Source of the DNA: CAZDRX01 sp964508225
GTDB lineage: Bacteria; Patescibacteriota; Gracilibacteria; Peribacterales; Peribacteraceae
Reading direction: 5' to 3'
Length of the DNA stretch: 64,000 nucleotides
Assembly (NCBI GenBank): GCA_964508225.1
Contig: CAZDRX010000001.1
Location: 52,391-116,390 of the forward strand
The translations under genes were made by a program, and so were the position numbers. Positions within the stretch are counted from its first letter, which is position 1; each line of letters opens with the position of its first letter. The notes beneath the pieces are model-generated. The model worked only from the letters and a program-made list of their open reading frames with translations. It did not search any database and was not told the DNA's origin. This document shows, piece after piece, positions 9,239-18,012 of this stretch.

Positions 9239-10983
9239 ACCGCATCTCTCTCAAGATCGTCGGCGCGTCCGGTCAGGGCATCGACTCCGTCGGTGAAATC
9301 CTGGCAAAGGCGCTCAAGCGCAGCGGTTACTGTGTTTTCGGCTACCGCGAATATCCGTCGCTCATCAAAGGAGGGCACGCGAGCTACCAGCTCGACATCT
9401 CGGACGAGAGGATCGAGAGCACGGAGACAATGGTGAATGTGGTCATCGCGCTCAATCACCACGGACTCGAGCACAACATCACGGACGTGAAGCCGGGCGG
9501 GATCTTCGCCCACTCGACCGCAGGCTGGAAGTTTCCGGATGCGGACAAGCAGCGCATCGAGAAGCAGAGCCTCCAGATGATCTGCCTGCCGATCGAGGAG
9601 ACCCTCAAGACACTGAATGCAAAGCCGATCCTCGGGAACGTGCTGCTCGCCTCATTCGTCTGGGCGGTGCTCGGACAGAAAGCCGAACCGTTGAAGACGA
9701 TGGTGGGCGAACGGTTCGCGAAGAAGAAGGATCTCCTTGATCTCAACATGCAGTGCATCGATGCCGGCTTTGCGCTGCAGGCGAAGAACGCGGGAGTGAC
9801 GGTGCAGCTCCCGAAACCCAAAGCGGAATTCAGGAAGCAGATGCTCCTCACCGGCAGCAAGGCCATGGGTCTCGGTGCCGTCGCGGCAGGCGTCCGTCTG
9901 TATGCCGGCTATCCGATGACCCCGAGCTCCCCCCTCCTCACGTACATCGCATCCATCCAGAACGAAACGGGAATGGTGATCAAGCAGGCGGAGGACGAGA
10001 TCACGGCGGCACAGATCGTCTCGGGCGCCATGTACATGGGTACGCGCGCGCTCACGGCGACGTCCGGCGGCGGCTTCGATCTCATGAGCGAGACTGTGTC
10101 ACTCAATGCCATCATCGAGAACCCGACCGTCTTCGTCCTCGCGCAGCGTCCGGGGCCTGCCACAGGCCTTCCGACATGGACGGGGCAGGGCGATCTCCTC
10201 ATGGCGGTTCACACCTCGCACGGTGAGTTCGCACGCTGTGTGATGTCCGTCTCGGACTCAGACGATGCGTTCACACTCATGAACGACGCATTCAATCTCG
10301 CTGAGAAGTATCAGATCTCCGTCATCGTGCTCACGGACAAGCAGATCGCAGAAGCGCTCTACACGCAGCCTCTGTACGACATGAAGAAGATCGCGATCGA
10401 TCGTGGTTCGCTCGTGACGGACGCAGCGAAGCTGAGGAAGCTCAAGGCAACAGACCGTTACGATGCCACGGCGAAGGACGGTGTGTCCCCGCGCTGGCTG
10501 CCGGGCAGTGACGCTCCCACGTTCGTCGCGCAGGGTGACGAGCACAGCGGCGACGGATCGGTGGAGGAAGGTGCCGTAAACGCGAACGCACAGATGGAGA
10601 AGCGCATGAAGAAAGCCGAGGCGCTGAAGGCGGGACTTCCCGAGCCCGAACTGTACGGGGCTGAGCAGCCGGAAGTTCTCCTCGTCGGCTGGGGCAGTAC
10701 GAAGTCTGTGGTGATCGATGCGCTGAAGACGGATGCGCTCAAGGACAAGAAGATCGGCTACCTGCACTACCGGTACCTCTGGCCGCTCAAGACCGAGAAG
10801 CTCCAGAAGCTCGCGAAGAGTGCGAAGAAGACAATCCTCATCGAGGGGAATTTCCAGGGACAGCTGGGGCTCCTCGTCCGTCAGGAGTGCGGACTCGAGA
10901 TGAAGACGAAGATCCTGAAGTACGACGGCCGTCCGTTCTTCGTCGATGAACTGACACAGAAGATCTCCTCCCTCCTCTCGTAA
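9235..10983 (+). CDS. korA: 2-oxoacid:ferredoxin oxidoreductase, fused gamma-alpha subunit
   Basis: 582 residues. Residues about 1-185 are the gamma domain (IVGASGQGIDSVGEILAKAL, YPSLIKGGHASYQ), and about 195-580 are the alpha subunit with the pyrimidine-binding PYR domain (GLGAVAAGVRLYAGYPMTPSS, EDEITAAQIVSGAMYMG, ATSGGGFDLM). It oxidatively decarboxylates a 2-oxoacid to acyl-CoA with low-potential electrons, together with the TPP/Fe-S beta subunit encoded 2 bases downstream. No ferredoxin-type Fe-S domain is fused. Substrate (2-oxoglutarate versus another oxoacid) cannot be fixed from sequence. ATG 9235, overlapping the flavodoxin stop, matches the family N-terminus. Confidence 0.9.
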   Translation: MNRISLKIVGASGQGIDSVGEILAKALKRSGYCVFGYREYPSLIKGGHASYQLDISDERIESTETMVNVVIALNHHGLEHNITDVKPGGIFAHSTAGWKFPDADKQRIEKQSLQMICLPIEETLKTLNAKPILGNVLLASFVWAVLGQKAEPLKTMVGERFAKKKDLLDLNMQCIDAGFALQAKNAGVTVQLPKPKAEFRKQMLLTGSKAMGLGAVAAGVRLYAGYPMTPSSPLLTYIASIQNETGMVIKQAEDEITAAQIVSGAMYMGTRALTATSGGGFDLMSETVSLNAIIENPTVFVLAQRPGPATGLPTWTGQGDLLMAVHTSHGEFARCVMSVSDSDDAFTLMNDAFNLAEKYQISVIVLTDKQIAEALYTQPLYDMKKIAIDRGSLVTDAAKLRKLKATDRYDATAKDGVSPRWLPGSDAPTFVAQGDEHSGDGSVEEGAVNANAQMEKRMKKAEALKAGLPEPELYGAEQPEVLLVGWGSTKSVVIDALKTDALKDKKIGYLHYRYLWPLKTEKLQKLAKSAKKTILIEGNFQGQLGLLVRQECGLEMKTKILKYDGRPFFVDELTQKISSLLS

Positions 10984-10985
10984 TC

Positions 10986-11873
10986 ATGGCCATCAAGCTC
11001 GACACCGCCGGCGCCTCCATGAAGGACTTCCACTCCGAGAACCCCTGCACGTGGTGCGACGGCTGCGGCAACTACGGCATCTGGACAGCCGCCAAGATGG
11101 CGCTCACGGAGCTTGGGATCGCGCCGCATCAGGCACTCCTCTGCTACGACGTCGGCTGTCACGGCAACGCCTCGGACAAGCTGCAGGGCTACCGCTTCCA
11201 CGGTCTGCACGGACGCGTGCTTCCGTTCGCCGCGGGTGCCAAGCTCGCGAATCCGAAGATCCCCGTGCTCGCCTTCGGCGGCGACGGCGCGAGCTTCTCG
11301 GAAGGCATCGGCCACCTCGTCCACGCCGTACGGAGCCACTATCCGATCGTCTTCGTACTCCACAACAACGGCAACTACGGACTCACGACCGGTCAGGCAA
11401 GCTCACTCACACCGCAGAACCAGCCGATGAACACGGCACCGAACGGCGTGCCTGAAATGACACTCAATTCCATGGACTTCATCTTCTCGCTGGAGCCGAC
11501 GTTCGTGGCGCGCGCATTCTCGGGCGACATCAAGCAGATGACGTCCGTGCTCAAGGAAGCAATCAGTCACCGCGGCTTCGCGTTCGTGGACATCCTGCAG
11601 GCCTGCCCGACATACAACCACTTCGCCACGCACACGATGCTCCTCGAGAAGTACTACAAGGTGGAGAACGAAGGCCATGACCCTTCGGATCTGGTGAAGG
11701 CGCGGAAGCTCGCCATCGAGACGGACAAGCGGATCGCCACCGGCATCCTCTACCGCCGTGAAGACATCCCGAACTTCTACGAGCGCCTCGTACCGAGACA
11801 GGGAAAGGCCACGACCCCCGCTCAGGAGGTCGTCCCGTTCGACGTGACGAAATTGATGCAGGAGTTCATTTGA
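10986..11873 (+). CDS. korB: 2-oxoacid:ferredoxin oxidoreductase, beta subunit (TPP and Fe-S)
   Basis: 295 residues. Cys21, Cys24 and Cys27 (CTWCDGCGNYG) plus a later Cys in QACPTYN give the four ligands of the proximal [4Fe-4S] cluster. FGGDGASFSEGIGHLVHAVR followed by VLHNNGNYGLTTGQ is the TPP/Mg binding motif. VGCHGNASDKLQ and FHGLHGRVLPFAAGAKLANP are conserved in KorB-type proteins. It pairs with the fused gamma-alpha subunit to form the enzyme. The operon order flavodoxin-korA-korB suggests transfer of electrons directly to flavodoxin. A promoter for the next gene begins right after the TGA. Confidence 0.92.
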   Translation: MAIKLDTAGASMKDFHSENPCTWCDGCGNYGIWTAAKMALTELGIAPHQALLCYDVGCHGNASDKLQGYRFHGLHGRVLPFAAGAKLANPKIPVLAFGGDGASFSEGIGHLVHAVRSHYPIVFVLHNNGNYGLTTGQASSLTPQNQPMNTAPNGVPEMTLNSMDFIFSLEPTFVARAFSGDIKQMTSVLKEAISHRGFAFVDILQACPTYNHFATHTMLLEKYYKVENEGHDPSDLVKARKLAIETDKRIATGILYRREDIPNFYERLVPRQGKATTPAQEVVPFDVTKLMQEFI

Positions 11874-11891
11874 GGGTATAGTGATCTCCAT

Positions 11892-12584
11892 ATGCACAAT
11901 CACCTCAAGACACTTGCTCTCGTGAGCGCGATTCTCTTTTCTTCGTGCGGTGCACAGGCACCCGTCGAGGAAAAAGCTGCGGCACCCGAAACGGAAGCAA
12001 TGCCGGTCATCGAAGAAGATGCCGTGATGCCCTCAGCTCCCGAGACGGCACCCGCGGTGACCATGGATCAGGTGGCAGCACCGTGCTCTGCAAACGAAAC
12101 AGGCTTCAAGACCGTCACGATGGGACCCATGACCTTCGAACTCCCCGTCTCGTGGAGTGCGGTCAACCGCGGGGACACAGGCCTGCTCTCCCTCCCGCCG
12201 GATGACGTGACCTACCTGGACGCAGCGCTTGTCCGGTACTCGTTCGCCAAGGATCAGGTGGCCTACGGCGACACGAACTGGACGCAGGTGGACGTGTACT
12301 TCACGGACAATGACAGCGTGATCCCGACGTTCATCGAACGCCTGAAGAACAATCCCGATGCGGCAGCCTTCACCGACCACTGGGAAATGCAGACCATCGG
12401 CGGCATGGAGGCGGAAGTGCAGATCCTCAGGAAGAATCCTGACGGCTCGGTGGACAAGGGAGCGACGGGAGGTGCCTTCACCTACTTCCCGCAGAAGAAC
12501 ATGATCCTCCACAAACAGGCCTTCGGCGATGACGCATTCGAGAGCGGCTTCCAGCACTTCCTCGGGTCTGTCCGTTTCGAATAG
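11892..12584 (+). CDS. Putative lipoprotein of unknown function
   Basis: 230 residues. The N-terminus MHNHLKTLALVSAILFSSCGAQ has a lipobox (LFSSC), so cleavage and lipidation at Cys19 are likely. An Ala/Glu/Pro-rich linker (about 24-60) leads to a compact globular domain starting around CSANETGFKTVTMGPMTFEL that resembles the general pattern of surface lipoproteins carrying PsbP/DUF-like folds. Family not recognised. TATAGT at 11877-11882 lies 9 bases before ATG, so it is probably transcribed separately from the Kor operon and leaderless. The small lipoprotein at 40021 has a similar general layout. Confidence 0.7.
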   Translation: MHNHLKTLALVSAILFSSCGAQAPVEEKAAAPETEAMPVIEEDAVMPSAPETAPAVTMDQVAAPCSANETGFKTVTMGPMTFELPVSWSAVNRGDTGLLSLPPDDVTYLDAALVRYSFAKDQVAYGDTNWTQVDVYFTDNDSVIPTFIERLKNNPDAAAFTDHWEMQTIGGMEAEVQILRKNPDGSVDKGATGGAFTYFPQKNMILHKQAFGDDAFESGFQHFLGSVRFE

Positions 12585-12587
12585 TGG

Positions 12588-13169
12588 CTACTGTGCGAGA
12601 ATAGAGTCGATGAAGTACCGGTGAATGGCTGTTTCCGCCCGCACTTCGGGGTGGAACGTACCGACGAGGACTCTTCCCTGCCGGACGAGCACCGGAAGCC
12701 CCTGATCATGGGCGAGCACCTGAACACAGCGGCCGGTGTGCGTGATCTTGGGAGCACGGATGAAGGCGACGGAGAGCGGCTCCTTGATGTCGCGGACGTT
12801 GATCACGGTCTCGAAGCTCTCGATCTGCGTGCCGTACGCATTGCGGTCGACGACGATATCGATGAGCCCCAGTGTGCGGGGGGCATTCTTCCCCGTCGCC
12901 TTCCGTGCGAGCACGATGGCGCCCGCGCAGGTGCCGTAGACCGCAAGAGGGTGCCGCTTGTCCCTGAGACGGCGCTGGATTTCCTTTCCGACGCCACTGG
13001 ATGCGAGAAACCTCGCGATCACCGTGCTCTCCCCTCCCGGAATGATGAGGCCGTCGATCTTCGAGAGGTCATCCTTCGCACGGACTTCGAGTGACGGCAC
13101 ATGCAGGCGCGTCAGAATCTGCACGTGTTCCGCGAAGTCACCCTGAAAAGCTAAAACTCCAATGACCAT
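12588..13169 (-). CDS. pdxT: Pyridoxal 5'-phosphate synthase glutaminase subunit
   Basis: 193 residues, normal for PdxT. The class I glutaminase triad is visible: Cys81 in VYGTCAGAIVLA, His173 and Glu175 in GTFHPEVRAE. The GGEST glutamine-site motif is at 45-49. It hydrolyses glutamine and channels ammonia to PdxS for vitamin B6 synthesis. ATG 13169 gives the standard MVIGVLAFQGDFAEH start; a longer frame upstream is not homologous. AGTATA on the plus strand (13176-13181), which is TATACT on the coding strand, lies 6 bases upstream, giving it its own promoter although pdxS precedes it by 132 bases. Confidence 0.95.
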   Translation of the reverse strand: MVIGVLAFQGDFAEHVQILTRLHVPSLEVRAKDDLSKIDGLIIPGGESTVIARFLASSGVGKEIQRRLRDKRHPLAVYGTCAGAIVLARKATGKNAPRTLGLIDIVVDRNAYGTQIESFETVINVRDIKEPLSVAFIRAPKITHTGRCVQVLAHDQGLPVLVRQGRVLVGTFHPEVRAETAIHRYFIDSILAQ

Positions 13170-13182
13170 ACGTGAAGTATAG

Positions 13183-13301
13183 ATAATGAAAACAAATCGC
13201 GCGAAGCGGCGGGTGCCGAAGGTGGGTCCCGTCGCTGGAGCGCTCCTTTTAGGGAAGGGTGAGCCCACGAGAGGGACACCGTAGGTGGCCCTTTCGTTTG
13301 A
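13183..13301 (-). other. Structured intergenic region between pdxS and pdxT
   Basis: About 120 GC-rich bases with no coding signal. Visible elements (plus strand) are the palindrome GGAGCGCTCC (13237-13246) and a hairpin at about 13273-13293 (GGG-CACC-gta-GGTG-CCC). A related motif with CCGAAGGTGG lies near 13215-13230, so a CCG(A/T)AGGTGG motif occurs twice. It lies between the pdxS stop and the pdxT promoter and could be an RNA processing, termination or regulatory element. No known riboswitch class is recognised. Confidence 0.4.
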
Positions 13302-14177
13302 TTACCATCCTCTGTCTGCCATCTTTGTCGGCAATGTGCCGATCTCGAGGCCGGCCATCGCGGCTCCAAGCCCTGACGAAATCTCCGCGAGCTTCTTGCT
13401 GTCCTTGTAATGCACGGTGGCCTGCACGATGGCCGAAGCCATGCGGCGGGGATCCTTGGATTTGAAGATGCCGGAACCGACAAACACACCCTCGGCACCC
13501 AGATCCATGAGAAGGGCGGCGTCTGCCGGTGTTGCGATGCCTCCGGCGACGAACGTGACGACGGGGAGGCGCTGCTCTTTGCGTACGTTCTCGACAAGGT
13601 CGACGGGGACGCGCTCCTGCCGCGCGAACGCCTTGAGCTCCGCTGATTTCATCGTCTTGAGAGACGCAATCTCGCCGTGAATGAGCTTGAGATGACGCAC
13701 GGCTTCGATGACATTGCCCGTGCCCGCCTCACCCTTCGTGCGGATCATGGATGCGCCTTCGCTGATACGGCGCAGAGCCTCGCCAAGATTCGTCGCACCA
13801 CAGACGAACGGCGCCTTGAACGGACGCTTGTCCACGTGATCGAACGGATCAGCGGGTGTGAGCACTTCGGATTCGTCGATGAAGTCGATCCCGAGAGACT
13901 CGAGGATCTTCGCTTCCATCGTGTGACCGATTCTCACCTTGGCCATCACCGGAATCGAGACCGCTTTCCGGATTTCTTTGATGAGCGCAGGATCACTCAT
14001 ACGTGCCACTCCTCCCTGCGCGCGGATATCGGAGGGAACACGCTCGAGTGCCATGACTGCGCACGCTCCGGCAGCCTCGGCGATGCGGGCCTGCTTGGCC
14101 GTAACCACATCCATGATGACGCCTCCTTTCAGCATCTTCGCAAGATCAACACCGGTGCGGTTATGAACCTTGAACAT
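13302..14177 (-). CDS. pdxS: Pyridoxal 5'-phosphate synthase lyase subunit
   Basis: 291 residues, full length. This is a TIM barrel that makes PLP from ribose 5-phosphate, glyceraldehyde 3-phosphate and ammonia. Lys80 in PVMAKVRIGH is the conserved Schiff-base lysine, GGVIMDVVTAKQARIAEAAGA gives the catalytic Asp, and the phosphate-binding FVAGGIATPADAALLMDLGA is intact. ATG 14177 gives the usual N-terminus. TACCCT on the coding strand lies 9 bases upstream. It works with PdxT encoded downstream. Together they provide complete de novo PLP synthesis, which serves GlyA in this window. Confidence 0.97.
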   Translation of the reverse strand: MFKVHNRTGVDLAKMLKGGVIMDVVTAKQARIAEAAGACAVMALERVPSDIRAQGGVARMSDPALIKEIRKAVSIPVMAKVRIGHTMEAKILESLGIDFIDESEVLTPADPFDHVDKRPFKAPFVCGATNLGEALRRISEGASMIRTKGEAGTGNVIEAVRHLKLIHGEIASLKTMKSAELKAFARQERVPVDLVENVRKEQRLPVVTFVAGGIATPADAALLMDLGAEGVFVGSGIFKSKDPRRMASAIVQATVHYKDSKKLAEISSGLGAAMAGLEIGTLPTKMADRGW

Positions 14178-14196
14178 CGTGGAAGCAGGGTATCGG

Positions 14197-14796
14197 TTAC
14201 AGGGACTTGGCGGCATTGACGAACTCCGCGTCGATGGACAGGCGGCTCTCCTCCGGAAGAACCTGGTTCTGGTACTTGCTGCCGGGCTTCGCGTTGTACG
14301 GCGTCTCGGCGGGGCTCGACATCATCTCGAACGCGAGCTGGCAGATGCGCATGCCCGGATAGAGCGCGACGGGGAGACGGTTCAAATTGCTGATCTCGAG
14401 CGTGATGGTGCCCACAAAGCCGGGATCGACGAAGCCGGCGGTCGAGTGGACGATGATGCCGAGGCGTCCGAGCGACGACCTTCCTTCCACGCGCACGACG
14501 AGATCGTCGGGGACGGAGATTTTCTCCATGGTGACACCGAGGATGAACTCACCCGGCTGCACGATGAACGGATCACCGTCGGCAATCGTGATGATGCGCA
14601 TGTTCTGCGCGAAGGTCTTGGGGTTCTTGGGGTCGAGGAGCGCGTACTTGCTGTGCTCGTAGACTTTGAAGACGTTGCCGAGGCGCAGATCCATACTGGA
14701 AGCATGAATATGCGGGAAAAGCTCGCCCTGTGTGGACTCGATTTTCACCCGTCCTGAGGTGATAGCCGCCTTGATATCGCGATCGGAGAGGATCAT
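14197..14796 (-). CDS. dcd: dCTP deaminase
   Basis: 199 residues, typical length. The trimeric dUTPase-like fold is recognisable by VEGRSSLGRLGI, VHSTAGFVDPGFVGTITLE (catalytic Glu at the end) and GMRICQLAFE. It converts dCTP to dUTP (or dUMP if bifunctional), supplying thymidylate synthesis. TACGCT lies 9 bases before ATG on the coding strand, divergent from the gene at 14897. pdxS starts 20 bases after its stop, with the pdxS promoter in the gap. Confidence 0.95.
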   Translation of the reverse strand: MILSDRDIKAAITSGRVKIESTQGELFPHIHASSMDLRLGNVFKVYEHSKYALLDPKNPKTFAQNMRIITIADGDPFIVQPGEFILGVTMEKISVPDDLVVRVEGRSSLGRLGIIVHSTAGFVDPGFVGTITLEISNLNRLPVALYPGMRICQLAFEMMSSPAETPYNAKPGSKYQNQVLPEESRLSIDAEFVNAAKSL

Positions 14797-14896
14797 CGGG
14801 AGCGAAGCGTATCACAGTCTTATGCGGCGGGAGAATAGGAAAAATGCAACGGAGATCCGCGGTCAACATTGTCAGATTCTGTATACTTGTCAGCCC

Positions 14897-16648
14897 ATGG
14901 CAGTTGAAACAGCCCCCCGGCAGCAACGCGCTCCAGAGACCGAGACGGAATCCGTTTCCGCGCTCCATTCCCAGCGCAGTCACATCGTGGATCAGATCCG
15001 CGGATACATCGATGAAACATTCCGTCAGAAAGGAATCGCAGGCGAATCCGAGACACGCCAGCTCGAGACATGGATCCGCACGCAGGATGCATCCGCAGAA
15101 GGTGTGAAGTCACTCCGCGAGTTCTACGAAGGCTTCCTCAGGAAGCAGCTGAGTTCCGGCCGAGAGCTCTACAACAGCTTCTACGGCTCGATGCAGACCG
15201 CACTGAGTAGCCGCTGGATCAACCAGCAGTCATTCAAGAAGTGGGAGGAGCGCTTCCGCGACAAGAATGTGGGCTACAAGGCAAGGGAGAACTGGGTGAA
15301 GGGCGACATGGCAAAGTACATGGCGGGATGGAAAAAGGCCGCAGAGGAACGAAAGGAAGTGATGCGGGACAAGGGTTTCAGCGATCTCGTGAAGCAGTAT
15401 CCGGAATTCGCGAGCCTGAAGGACGAAGGTCAGTTCCTTGATCTCCACTTCGACAAGAGGAAAAGCCTTGTGGGGGCAGCGCGCGGCGCACTCAAGGCGA
15501 TCGAGAAGTCCCAGACGGATCTCTATGTGCAGGCGAAGTCGAAGCTGAGCGACGCGGTCTCCCGCGGAATCCTCGGCGCCGGAAAGGAGGGAAAGTGGCT
15601 GCAGCGCGTCTTCGAGAGCAGTGCAAACCCGAAGAAGATCGAAGCCTTCGTGAACGGATCCGGCAGCACGTCTCTCTCGTCCCTCATGAAGAACTGGGAA
15701 AAGGTGCGTGGACGCTACGATGCGGTCGCGGACAAGTTCCGCGAACGCGGCGCTGACTCTGCGGCGCGCGGCTTCAAGATCATCCCCGCATCACAGTTCC
15801 TCTCCATGCACTACGCCCAGCGCGTCCGGTATGTGGAGGAAGCTGAACAGCGCCTCGGCGATGCGAAGGAAGTCGCGAACGAACAGCCTGCCTTCCTCAA
15901 GATCCGTCACGCGATGGACATGAAGGATTGGGACGATGCAGCGCTCCTCATCGCGGAAGCGAAGACCATGCATCTCAAGGATTCGGACTGGCCGCGACTC
16001 AAGTCCATGGAGCGCTACGTGACGCAGTTCAAAGGAAAAGAAAAGCAGGGTGCGGATAAGGCGACGGAGGCGAAGCACCGTCTTGATCTGCTCCTCGAAC
16101 GCTTCGGACAGTCGCACTCCGAGATGAAGCCGCTCGTGGAGAGGCTCCTCAAGAGCAATCACGCGAACCGCGCGATCCACCAGTTCCGGTGGGTCTGGTA
16201 CAACAACATCTGGTGCCGGACGCACGGGCCTCCATACCTGAATGATGATGTGGCGAGGAAAGGATCGAGTGAAGACCAGGAGCAGCTCACGAAGCACCGC
16301 GCCGAGCAGGGTCTCGACGTCGGACGTCATGACGTTCTCGACTACGAGACCGCCGACCGGAATTACTTCCGCAAGCAGGAGACTGCGAAGCACAAGGCAA
16401 CGTACCTCCACACCAATGTGAACTCCGGCGGTGTGCAGAGCGCGCTCGCGGAGAAGATGGAACATGAGCAGGATCCGAAATGGCTGTACTGGACCACCTT
16501 CTGTCCGCACACGGACGGCGAACCGAAGAGCGAAGCCTGGATGCGTGAAGGTCTGCTCATTCTCACGGAGATGCGCTCTCTTGCACGGACGATCAATGGT
16601 GCGGGCTTCCGGTATCAGGGAGCGAACGCCAAAATGCTGGCGTCCTAA
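14897..16648 (+). CDS. Large helical protein of unknown function
   Basis: 583 residues, no recognised domain, no signal peptide or TM segment. It is charged and predominantly helical throughout (for instance KKWEERFRDKNVGYKARENW and MKDWDDAALLIAEAKTMHLK, the latter TPR-like). The C-terminal 110 residues are richer in His/Trp/Tyr and include KWLYWTTFCPHTDGEPKSE, which may be a separate globular part. It is probably cytosolic and lineage-specific. ATG 14897 is preferred because TATACT (14882-14887) lies 9 bases upstream; earlier in-frame starts would overlap the divergent dcd gene. Confidence 0.7.
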   Translation: MAVETAPRQQRAPETETESVSALHSQRSHIVDQIRGYIDETFRQKGIAGESETRQLETWIRTQDASAEGVKSLREFYEGFLRKQLSSGRELYNSFYGSMQTALSSRWINQQSFKKWEERFRDKNVGYKARENWVKGDMAKYMAGWKKAAEERKEVMRDKGFSDLVKQYPEFASLKDEGQFLDLHFDKRKSLVGAARGALKAIEKSQTDLYVQAKSKLSDAVSRGILGAGKEGKWLQRVFESSANPKKIEAFVNGSGSTSLSSLMKNWEKVRGRYDAVADKFRERGADSAARGFKIIPASQFLSMHYAQRVRYVEEAEQRLGDAKEVANEQPAFLKIRHAMDMKDWDDAALLIAEAKTMHLKDSDWPRLKSMERYVTQFKGKEKQGADKATEAKHRLDLLLERFGQSHSEMKPLVERLLKSNHANRAIHQFRWVWYNNIWCRTHGPPYLNDDVARKGSSEDQEQLTKHRAEQGLDVGRHDVLDYETADRNYFRKQETAKHKATYLHTNVNSGGVQSALAEKMEHEQDPKWLYWTTFCPHTDGEPKSEAWMREGLLILTEMRSLARTINGAGFRYQGANAKMLAS

Positions 16649-16695
16649 GGAACCGATCTTGCCAAGCAGCGCCGGCGTGCCCACAATACGCCCCT

Positions 16696-17292
16696 ATGCG
16701 CACCTCCCTCTTCGCCGTTCTGACGGCTACCCTGCTCCTCTCCGCCTGCAATTCCCACAGGACGACGGACATTGCGACGGAAATCGTGAATCCCCTCACC
16801 GCTTCGCGGTACGGTGACGAGCTCGCCGATCGTCTGGCCGATCTCATCATCGAGAGTGATCCGGTGATACAGGAACCGGGGATGGCAGACTATGTCACAG
16901 GAAAGATCTCGGATGCCAAGAGCATCGCGGCCGAGGCAAGACTTCTCCAGGATCGCGGCATGATGGGGGCGCTCATCGGAGAAAAGCAGAGTGTGATCGG
17001 ATACGCCCTCTACGTCGACGATGTCCTCTACTTCTCCTCGGACTTCGAAACCGATCCGGGGCCGTCTCTCCATGTGTTCCTCTCGACGGTTGTCGATCCC
17101 CGCGATGCCACCTTTCCGGACGAGACAGCGATCGATCTCGGCGAAATCCAGACGCCGTACGGACCCACTGCCTACGATGTACCGCATCAGGAGGAGCCGG
17201 AACTTCTGCGGACTCTCGTCCTCTTCGACACCAAGCTGGAGCGGCTCTACGGATTCTCGCAGCTCTCGGTGCGCGGCAAGGAACCTCTCTAG
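16696..17292 (+). CDS. Putative lipoprotein of unknown function
   Basis: 198 residues. MRTSLFAVLTATLLLSACNSHR has a lipobox (LLSAC, Cys18). The mature part is a small mixed alpha/beta domain with no motif recognised and no further cysteines. It is likely anchored outside the membrane. The stop interlocks with that of the convergent DsbA-like gene (CTAG at 17289-17292). It follows the unknown helical protein gene by 47 bases and may share its transcript. Confidence 0.7.
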   Translation: MRTSLFAVLTATLLLSACNSHRTTDIATEIVNPLTASRYGDELADRLADLIIESDPVIQEPGMADYVTGKISDAKSIAAEARLLQDRGMMGALIGEKQSVIGYALYVDDVLYFSSDFETDPGPSLHVFLSTVVDPRDATFPDETAIDLGEIQTPYGPTAYDVPHQEEPELLRTLVLFDTKLERLYGFSQLSVRGKEPL

Positions 17293-17897
17293 AGAGGAGT
17301 GGATGTCGCCTGCTTGAGAGCCTCTTCCACCGCGGCTTCGAGATCGGTGACCTGATTGATCTTCACGCGCTTGTCGTTCACGAAGAACGTCGGCGTTGAG
17401 TTCACACCCAGTTTCTGACCCTCGGCAAACTCCGCAAGCACTGTCTTCTTCTTGATGCCCGAAGTGAGGCAACGCTCGAAGAGATCCATATCGAGGCTCA
17501 GATCCTTCGCCCATGTGCGCAGCGACTCGCTGCTGAGATCGGACTGCTTCATGTAGGCAGCATCCACGAATTCCCAGAACTTTCCCTGATCGGCAGCGCA
17601 CTCGGATGCCTCGGCGGCCTTGAGTGCGTACTGGTGGATGTTCTGAAGGGGGAACTGCTTGTAGGCAAACTTGATCCTCGTGCCGTACTTCGCAAGGAGA
17701 GGCTTGTTGATAAGGTCATAGGCACCCTTGCAGGCCGGACACTGGAGATCGCCGTACTCCGTGACGGTCACGGAAGCGCTCAAAGGTCCGAAAGGCTGCT
17801 TGGAGGATGCGGCGCTGATGCCCGTCGTATCCACCGTGCCGCAGGCGGCAAAGAGAAAGGCGCCGGCCAGAGAGAGTACGAGAGAAGTCTTCGTCAT
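17289..17897 (-). CDS. DsbA-family thiol-disulfide oxidoreductase lipoprotein
   Basis: 202 residues. The lipobox FLFAACG (Cys19) suggests membrane anchoring on the outer face. The thioredoxin-fold active site is CPAC (Cys53-Cys56) in YGDLQCPACKGAYD, and the conserved cis-Pro is in NSTPTFFVND. YKQFPLQNIHQYALKAAEA and the helical insertion match DsbA/BdbD-type proteins (DSBA-like thioredoxin, Thioredoxin_4). It probably oxidises or isomerises disulfides in exported proteins. ATG 17897 gives a clean signal peptide. TACACT lies 25 bases upstream, so this gene has a short C-rich leader rather than a leaderless start. Confidence 0.88.
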   Translation of the reverse strand: MTKTSLVLSLAGAFLFAACGTVDTTGISAASSKQPFGPLSASVTVTEYGDLQCPACKGAYDLINKPLLAKYGTRIKFAYKQFPLQNIHQYALKAAEASECAADQGKFWEFVDAAYMKQSDLSSESLRTWAKDLSLDMDLFERCLTSGIKKKTVLAEFAEGQKLGVNSTPTFFVNDKRVKINQVTDLEAAVEEALKQATSTPL

Positions 17898-18012
17898 CGG
17901 GTGGGTGGGGAAAAGCACGCACAGTGTATCGAAGACGTCGGAATTCTCAATCCGGACTTCTTACGGCGTTCTTCATCCACGGTGACAAGGGGTGATATAC
18001 TCCGGTTCCCCC

